This document shows positions 58,940-64,000 of a DNA stretch of 64,000 nt, one piece after another. The stretch covers positions 62,001 through 126,000 of the forward strand of contig JAVCCE010000015.1 of NCBI GenBank assembly GCA_030765645.1. The letters run 5' to 3'. The notes under the pieces were generated by a model. It searched no databases. It was not told the origin of the DNA and worked only from the letters and a program-made list of their open reading frames with translations. Both the position numbers and the translations under genes were made by a program. The DNA is from Candidatus Hinthialibacter antarcticus (lineage in GTDB: Bacteria; Hinthialibacterota; Hinthialibacteria; Hinthialibacterales; Hinthialibacteraceae). Each line of letters opens with the position of its first letter. Position 1 is the first letter of the stretch.

Positions 58940-59261
58940 CTCCAGCCTCCTCATTCGTGTCATTGGCGCTAATTCAATCTAGAGCGCACTATCTGGGGAG
59001 GGCGAACCTCCTGGTGAGCCAGATAATATCGAAAGCCTTTCTCGTTCTCGCGGCTCGGCGGGAGCCTGCCTGCCGCAGGCAGGCCTCGCCTACCAACTCA
59101 CTTCTACACCAGTATAAACGATGCGGCGCCCAATTGGAAACGGAAAAAATACGCCCGGCCAAAACGCCGGGACGATCACTTCGGTTTAACCGCGCGGGGA
59201 TTTATACTAAAGGTTCCGGCTATTTTGCTGGTACCCCATCCTGATGTGAGGAAAGTTGCTG
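58940..59261. other. Intergenic stretch containing a paired-arm repeat
   Basis: 322 bases between divergent genes. It holds the repeat at 58995-59094; the remaining ~165 bases (59095-59261) have no clear gene or promoter beyond a TATACT-like hexamer near 59200. Confidence 0.5.
58995..59094 (+). repeat. Paired-arm hairpin repeat with palindrome inserted in the right arm
   Basis: GGGGAGGGCGAACC-TCCTGGTGAGCC, a GAAAGCCTTTCT core, and GCGGCTCGGCGGGAGCC. The right arm is then interrupted by CCTGCCTGC-C-GCAGGCAGG (59065-59083) before resuming CTCGCC. The other four copies run GGGAGCCTCGCCC without this insert, so a short palindromic sequence has entered. Confidence 0.85.
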
Positions 59262-60671
59262 ATGGCGAAGAACATCTATGAAAAAATCTGGGAAGCCCAC
59301 GCCGTCTATGAAGAGGAAGGCAAAGAATCCATCCTCTATATTGACCGGCATTACATTCACGAAGTCACGTCTCCACAGGCGTTCGAAGGCTTGCGGCTCA
59401 CAAACCGCAAGGTTCGCCGCCCCGAGCTAACCTTCGCGACCATGGACCATAACATTCCGACCACCGACCGCACGGTGCCGATTCAAGACCCGCTCTCGAA
59501 AAAACAAGTCGAAGTGTTAGAGAAGAACTGCGCCGAGACCGGAATCGCCTGCTTCAAAATGGGCGACCGCCGCAACGGCATCGTCCACATCATCGGGCCG
59601 GAACTGGGCCTGACCCAACCCGGCATGACCATTGTGTGCGGCGACTCTCACACCTCGACCCACGGCGCCTTCGGCGCATTGGCGCACGGCATCGGCACCA
59701 GCGAAGTCGAACACGTGCTTGCCACCCAGACGCTGTTGCAAAAAAAATCCAAGACGATGGAAGTGCGCGTCAATGGAACCTTGCCCCCCGGCGTCACCGC
59801 CAAAGACGTGATTCTCGCCATCATCGGCAAGATCGGCACGGCGGGCGGCACCGGCTACGTCATCGAATTCACCGGCGACGTGATCCGCAGCCTGTCGATG
59901 GAAGGCCGTATGACCGTCTGCAACATGACCATCGAAGCGGGCGCGCGCGCGGGCCTGATCTCGCCGGACGAAAAAACCTGCGCGTTTCTCAAAGGCCGCG
60001 AGTATCTCCCCAAAGATAAATCACACGACGAACTCGCCGCCGCCTGGAAAGCCTGGGCGTCGGATGAAGGCTGCACCTACGACACCCTGGTCGAACTCAA
60101 CGCGGCTGACATCGAACCGCAGATCACCTGGGGCACCTCGCCGGGCATGGTCACCGATGTCAACGGCACGACGCCTGTGCTGGGAAAAATTGACAACGAA
60201 AACCAGCGCATGACCACCAAAAAAGCGCTCGAATATATGGGCCTCGCCGAAGGCTTACCCATGAGCGAAGTCAAAATCAACAAGATGTTTCTCGGCTCCT
60301 GCACCAACGGGCGCATCGAAGACCTGCGCGAAGCCGCCAGATTCACCAAGGGATATAAAAAAGCTACCAATATTGACCTCGCGCTGGTGGTGCCCGGCTC
60401 GCAAGCCGTCAAAGACCAGGCCGAAGCAGAAGGCCTCGACAAAGTCTTCATCGACGCAGGCTTTGAGTGGCGCGAACCAGGCTGCTCGATGTGCCTCGCC
60501 ATGAACGACGACGTACTCGACCCTGGCGACCGTTGCGCCTCGACCTCAAACCGCAACTTCGAAGGCCGCCAGGGCAAGGGCGGACGCACCCACCTGGTCA
60601 GCCCCGCGATGGCCGTCGCCGCCGCAATTGAAGGCCATTTTGTTGACATCAGAAACTGGGAGTTCAAATAA
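59262..60671 (+). CDS. leuC: 3-isopropylmalate dehydratase large subunit
   Basis: 469 residues from the ATG at 59262, which has GAGGA 9 bases upstream. LeuC isomerises isopropylmalate in leucine synthesis using a 4Fe-4S cluster with LeuD. Cluster ligands: [19 protein letters not shown] and [13 protein letters not shown] (C-x-x-C). Other motifs: [39 protein letters not shown] and [20 protein letters not shown]. It ends TAATG, with leuD starting in the stop. It belongs to the single-organism LeuC group of normal length. leuB and leuA are not in the window. Confidence 0.97.
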   Translation: MAKNIYEKIWEAHAVYEEEGKESILYIDRHYIHEVTSPQAFEGLRLTNRKVRRPELTFATMDHNIPTTDRTVPIQDPLSKKQVEVLEKNCAETGIACFKMGDRRNGIVHIIGPELGLTQPGMTIVCGDSHTSTHGAFGALAHGIGTSEVEHVLATQTLLQKKSKTMEVRVNGTLPPGVTAKDVILAIIGKIGTAGGTGYVIEFTGDVIRSLSMEGRMTVCNMTIEAGARAGLISPDEKTCAFLKGREYLPKDKSHDELAAAWKAWASDEGCTYDTLVELNAADIEPQITWGTSPGMVTDVNGTTPVLGKIDNENQRMTTKKALEYMGLAEGLPMSEVKINKMFLGSCTNGRIEDLREAARFTKGYKKATNIDLALVVPGSQAVKDQAEAEGLDKVFIDAGFEWREPGCSMCLAMNDDVLDPGDRCASTSNRNFEGRQGKGGRTHLVSPAMAVAAAIEGHFVDIRNWEFK

Positions 60672-61264
60672 TGGAACCATTTGTCAAACATACAGGAACG
60701 GTCGCGCCGTTAGACGCGCTTAACGTCGATACCGACCAGATCATTCCGAAGCAATTTTTGAAACGCATCGAGCGCACCGGCTACGAAGATATGCTGTTTT
60801 ATGACTGGCGCTACACCGCCGACGGCAAGCCCGACCCCGATTTCGAAATGAACGCCGAACGCTACCACGGCGCCAGCATCTTATTGACCAAAGACAACTT
60901 CGGCTGCGGTTCCTCGCGCGAACACGCCCCCTGGTCGCTGCATGATTACGGTTTTCGCTGCATTTTGGCGGTGTCGTACGCCGACATCTTTTTCAACAAT
61001 TGCTTTAACAACGGCATGTTGCCGATTGTGTTGCCTTCGGACGTGATCGACGGCCTGCTCGCGGATGTGCGCGCCAACGAAGGCTATCAGCTGACGGTTG
61101 ATCTGCCCGCACAGAAGATCATCAAGCCGGACGGCTCGTCGATTTCATTTGATGTGAATGATTTTAAGAAGCACCGCTTATTGAACGGCCTCGACCAGAT
61201 CGGCCTGACCTTACAGCATGTAGACAAGATCACCGCTTATGAAAAACAACGCGGCATCGCGTAA
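60671..61264 (+). CDS. leuD: 3-isopropylmalate dehydratase small subunit
   Basis: 197 residues, normal for LeuD. Motifs: [40 protein letters not shown] (the swivelling G-C-G-S-S-R-E-H loop), [20 protein letters not shown], and [20 protein letters not shown] at the C-terminus. Its ATG uses the A of the leuC stop (TAATG), so the subunits are made together. A terminator follows at 61292-61329. Confidence 0.97.
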   Translation: MEPFVKHTGTVAPLDALNVDTDQIIPKQFLKRIERTGYEDMLFYDWRYTADGKPDPDFEMNAERYHGASILLTKDNFGCGSSREHAPWSLHDYGFRCILAVSYADIFFNNCFNNGMLPIVLPSDVIDGLLADVRANEGYQLTVDLPAQKIIKPDGSSISFDVNDFKKHRLLNGLDQIGLTLQHVDKITAYEKQRGIA

Positions 61265-61291
61265 GTTGAGATGACATAAATCAGTTGAATG

Positions 61292-61329
61292 AAAGCCGGA
61301 GCCTAGCGAATGTTAAGCCCCGGCTTTTT
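61292..61329 (+). terminator. Rho-independent terminator after leuCD
   Basis: AAAGCCGG (61292-61299) pairs with CCGGCTTT (61320-61327); a T-run ends the stretch (CTTTTT). The loop is 20 bases. Confidence 0.8.
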
Positions 61330-61345
61330 ATATTATGCGGAACCG

Positions 61346-62608
61346 CTATTTCTTCTCAATGCGGTATAAGTGGGTTTTCGTGCGCAGGATGAGCGATTTC
61401 CCCGAGACGGCGGGGGATGACCACAGTTCGCCGTCGAGTTGGTTTTCCGCCAACGCATGAAACGCCCGCCCCGGTTCAATCACAGTGGTTTTTCCCTCTT
61501 TGTTAGAGAAATAAATCCGGCCGTCAACATACAGCGGCGAAGCGCCATACCGACCGCTCAATTTTTCTTGCCACACTTCCCCGCCGGTTTCCGCTTGCGT
61601 ACAAATCAACACGCCGCCGTCGCTAACGGTGTAGAGCAAGTCGTCGACAAGCACGGGCGAACTTTCTAACGGGACGTCTTTGGTCATCTTCCAGGCGACA
61701 TGCGAATCGGTCACGTCTCCCTTGCCGCCATGACGCACCGCCCACAGTTGCGACTGGTTCGGCGGGCCGCCGCAGTTCACAAAGTAGAGGCCGAACCCGC
61801 TGACCACGCGCCCGATGGAGTTGTCTTCCCCATAAAGCACTTGCCAGATGACCTCGCCGGTATCGGGTTTGTGTCCAGTGACCATCAGGGCGCCGTTGCT
61901 GATGAGTTGGGTTTCTCCATCGACCTCAACCAGGATGGGCGTTTGATATGATTTGCGGTAGGCGAGGGTTTTCATGCTTTCGTATAAGTCTCTGGGCCGA
62001 TCATATCGCCAAACCGAATCGCCCGTCTTTTTGTTGAGCGCGGTGATGAATTGAACGTCGGTTCCCTCAAGATGGAGAACCAGCAGGTCTTTGTATATAA
62101 ACGGTGACGACCCCGGGCCTTGCATGTGTTCGCAATTGAGGTCGGTGCGCTTCCATAAAACATCGCCGGTTTTGGCGTCGATGCAGGCTGTGCCGAATGT
62201 GCCGAAATGAACATAGACGCGGCCTTCTTCAATAACGGGCGACGGCGTTGCATAGGTGTTGTTGCCGTTGATGCGCTGGGGTTTTTCGGGTTCAAAGACG
62301 GGGATGTCGTAAATGATTTTTCCCGTCTTGAGATCAACGCAAACGGCGTATAGCGTCGCGCCTCTTTTATTGGCGGTGGTGAACCAGACTTGGTCGCCCC
62401 AAACGACAGGCGATGAATGGCCTTCGTCATGGATGGCCGTTTTCCAAACGACGTTCTCTGTTTCTGACCAGGTCAGCGGTAAGCCGGTCGCGCTGGAATG
62501 ACCGTCGCAAGTGGGGCCGCGCCAGTCGGGCCAATTGTCGGCGGCCGGCGCCGTATGGGCAATTAAAAGAAGGGTGAAAGCCATCAAGCAAAATTTGCTG
62601 TTCAACAT
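61346..62608 (-). CDS. Secreted PQQ-type beta-propeller protein (BamB-like repeats)
   Basis: 420 residues. A signal peptide (MLNSKFCLMAFTLLLIAHTA) precedes PDWRGPTCDGHSSATGLPLT, the standard opening of planctomycete-type PQQ-propeller proteins. Blades carry W-x-D or A-x-D-x-x-T-G-x-x-x-W turns: YAVCVDLKTGKIIYDIPVFE, ACIDAKTGDVLWKRTDLNCE, ITALNKKTGDSVWRYDRPRD and LICTQAETGGEVWQEKLSGR, with a final GRAFHALAENQLDGELWSSP. About seven blades, one propeller. It resembles BamB and quinoprotein dehydrogenase domains but has no visible PQQ ligands or catalytic cysteines. Likely an envelope or secreted binding protein. Confidence 0.88.
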   Translation of the reverse strand: MLNSKFCLMAFTLLLIAHTAPAADNWPDWRGPTCDGHSSATGLPLTWSETENVVWKTAIHDEGHSSPVVWGDQVWFTTANKRGATLYAVCVDLKTGKIIYDIPVFEPEKPQRINGNNTYATPSPVIEEGRVYVHFGTFGTACIDAKTGDVLWKRTDLNCEHMQGPGSSPFIYKDLLVLHLEGTDVQFITALNKKTGDSVWRYDRPRDLYESMKTLAYRKSYQTPILVEVDGETQLISNGALMVTGHKPDTGEVIWQVLYGEDNSIGRVVSGFGLYFVNCGGPPNQSQLWAVRHGGKGDVTDSHVAWKMTKDVPLESSPVLVDDLLYTVSDGGVLICTQAETGGEVWQEKLSGRYGASPLYVDGRIYFSNKEGKTTVIEPGRAFHALAENQLDGELWSSPAVSGKSLILRTKTHLYRIEKK

Positions 62609-62762
62609 AATATGAAGTCCTTTCCTGTTCCTGCTTTAAAACTCATTGAAGGTTAACGAGTGTTCACAAAACTATACGACATATTTTGCTGGATTGATAT
62701 TGTCATTGAATGGTTTGGCAGGGCTTTGCCGCGACATGCAAAATCGTGAGCAGATTACGTTT

Positions 62763-64000
62763 TCAAGCCAGAAATTCGACCCGGTTGCGGCCGTTCTCTT
62801 TGGCTTGATACATCGCCTGGTCGGCGCGCTTCATCAGGTCGTCAAAGGTTTTGTCGTTTGGCGTCATTAAACAGGCGCCGATGCTGGCTGTTGTTTGAAT
62901 GCTCCGCCCTTGCTCTTTGGCAACCAATTGACGAATGGACTCCAACAAACGCTGCGCCGCCGTCAGCGCCCGTTCCTGGCCGGTTTCGACCAGCAAGACC
63001 ATAAACTCCTCGCCGCCGATGCGCCCCAATAAATCCGTCTCGCGCAACGTCGTCTTACACGTACTGACGATTGAATTGAGCACCGCATCGCCCGCCGCGT
63101 GGCCATGCGCATCATTGATGGCTTTGAAATGGTCGAGATCAATCATTAACACCGACAACGGCTTGCTATAGCGGCGACAACGGACAAACTCCACATTGGC
63201 TTTCTCAAGGAACGTGCGGCGGTTGTAAGCCCCGGTGAGTTCATCGCGCGAGGCGAGCCGCTCCAAACGCTTTTGAAAATAATTAATGGTGAACACGTTG
63301 ATAATGATAACAACGCAGGTGATCAACAGACCGATGATGAGGTTATAGACCAGGTTTTGCCGAATGTCGGCGAGGGTCAGGGTTTCGTCTTGTTCGACGA
63401 ACAAATACCAGTTGAATTCAGGAATATAGCGGGTCAGCAACAGAATGTGTTTGCCGTCGCGGTCAAATTCGCAAAAGGTCAAATCGTCTTTCTCGTCGAG
63501 TATGCTTTGGCGGAAACGCTGAATGCCTTCTTGTTCAAACACATTGATGGTTTGTACGAGGTCTAGATTGCTATGAATCTGCACAACGCCGTCCGGGTCG
63601 ACCAGAAAGATATTCCGTTTAAACTTGCCTTGGTATTCCGCCAGAAACGCGCCCATCTGGCTCATGCTCAATCCGGCGCCGGTGACGCCGATCAAGTTCT
63701 TGTCATAGTCAAGCAAGCGGTGATTGATAAAGATGGTCAGATTGTCATTGGCCGCTTCATCTGTATCAATGTCAAGGCCATATTGCGCGTCGCGTTTTAA
63801 AAAATCGTAATACCAGTCGTCATGCGGATCGTCTGGGCTAATTTGTTTATGCAGCCCTTCGTAGTGGTAATAATTTAACGTCCGGGTCGAGATTAAAAAC
63901 GTCGAGACAAACCCGTATCGCTGTTTGATTTCATATAAATATTTTTGAATGGGTTCGAGGTCGCTTTCTCCGTCAAGCAACCAGTCTTTCACAAACGTAT
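62763..64000 (-). CDS. Membrane diguanylate cyclase with Cache-type sensor (5' end missing)
   Basis: The frame is still open at the window edge, so the N-terminus (probably a first membrane helix) is missing; about 410 residues are visible. The periplasmic sensor has dCache-like strands (LISTRTLNYYHYEGLHKQIS, LLDYDKNLIGVTGAGLSMSQ, IFLVDPDGVVQIHSNLDLVQ). A membrane helix (IIGLLITCVVIIINVFTI) leads to a GGDEF domain: RDELTGAYNRRTFLEKANVE, MIDLDHFKAINDAHGHAAGD, with GGEEF in the active loop (GRIGGEEFMVLLVETG). RETD lies exactly 5 residues before GGEEF, giving the inhibitory I-site. It makes c-di-GMP with product feedback. Confidence 0.93.
   Translation of the reverse strand, partial: TFVKDWLLDGESDLEPIQKYLYEIKQRYGFVSTFLISTRTLNYYHYEGLHKQISPDDPHDDWYYDFLKRDAQYGLDIDTDEAANDNLTIFINHRLLDYDKNLIGVTGAGLSMSQMGAFLAEYQGKFKRNIFLVDPDGVVQIHSNLDLVQTINVFEQEGIQRFRQSILDEKDDLTFCEFDRDGKHILLLTRYIPEFNWYLFVEQDETLTLADIRQNLVYNLIIGLLITCVVIIINVFTINYFQKRLERLASRDELTGAYNRRTFLEKANVEFVRCRRYSKPLSVLMIDLDHFKAINDAHGHAAGDAVLNSIVSTCKTTLRETDLLGRIGGEEFMVLLVETGQERALTAAQRLLESIRQLVAKEQGRSIQTTASIGACLMTPNDKTFDDLMKRADQAMYQAKENGRNRVEFLA

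Noticed and set aside
1-64000. Search by eye for tRNA, rRNA, CRISPR arrays and insertion-sequence transposases
   Set aside because: No convincing T-loop plus acceptor stem, no rRNA stretch, no regularly spaced direct repeats, and no DDE or tyrosine/serine recombinase gene were seen.

Overview
This window reads as a piece of the chromosome of a flagellated, Gram-negative (LPS-making) bacterium of roughly 50-55% GC, probably from a poorly sampled lineage. Kdo transferase (kdtA) and lpxK imply an outer membrane with lipid A. A near-complete flagellar export/switch operon implies motility. Many secreted proteins (FecR-like, DNRLRE-like, FG-GAP, twin lectin-like, PQQ propeller) have no precise family. 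The style (orphan pseudopilins, a sulfatase-TPR protein, abundant hairpin repeats) recalls planctomycete-like or candidate phyla, but I cannot place it from sequence alone. I see no rRNA, tRNA, CRISPR array, prophage or complete insertion sequence.

Layout. 1-4434: the end of larB coupled to a secreted FecR/pseudopilin-like fusion; a three-gene SPFH / Arc-type repressor / small membrane protein operon behind a 28-bp palindrome; a MITE-like repeat abutting the cobalamin adenosyltransferase. 4601-13442: a secreted DNRLRE-like protein, a sugar epimerase, PolX, then a translationally coupled envelope operon (glycosyltransferase, kdtA, lpxK) and an ADP-dependent sugar kinase. 13666-18595: a membrane-anchored unknown, a sulfatase-TPR protein and a transglutaminase-like protein. 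18822-21674: an NDP-sugar cassette (dehydratase, nucleotidyltransferase, aminotransferase). 21859-26376: an orphan pseudopilin, an FG-GAP protein, a STAS protein, and a 559-residue basic orphan behind a near-perfect promoter with a palindromic operator. 26746-33742: TetR-controlled RND efflux (regulator, adaptor, pump), a family 2 glycosyltransferase and an MFS transporter. 33828-40291: a large lectin-like secreted protein, an AICAR-transformylase-only protein, agmatine deiminase, a DUF554 membrane protein and a lipoprotein.

40351-52512 is one leftward flagellar operon: fliL-fliM-fliY/N-second SpoA protein-fliO-fliP-fliQ-fliR-flhB-flhA-flhF-flhG, from a consensus sigma-70-type promoter at 52483-52512. 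A divergent promoter at 52748-52777 serves a lipoprotein and an RsbT-like switch kinase with a C-terminal PAS domain. Then come an iron-export ABC pair (fetAB), a small unknown gene pair, a membrane P-loop NTPase, leuCD, a PQQ-propeller protein, and a diguanylate cyclase cut by the window end.

Three families of dispersed hairpin repeats lie between genes: (i) a ~180-bp MITE-like element, two copies in opposite orientation with a compensated stem; (ii) an ~80-bp element with two different GC-rich arms; (iii) short hairpins built around TGTCCACA. The most interesting leads are the regulated 559-residue orphan, family (i), the SPFH/Arc operon with its palindrome, a shared C-terminal V-x-x-W-x-L-Y ending on two secreted proteins, and a FlhB with NPTE instead of NPTH.
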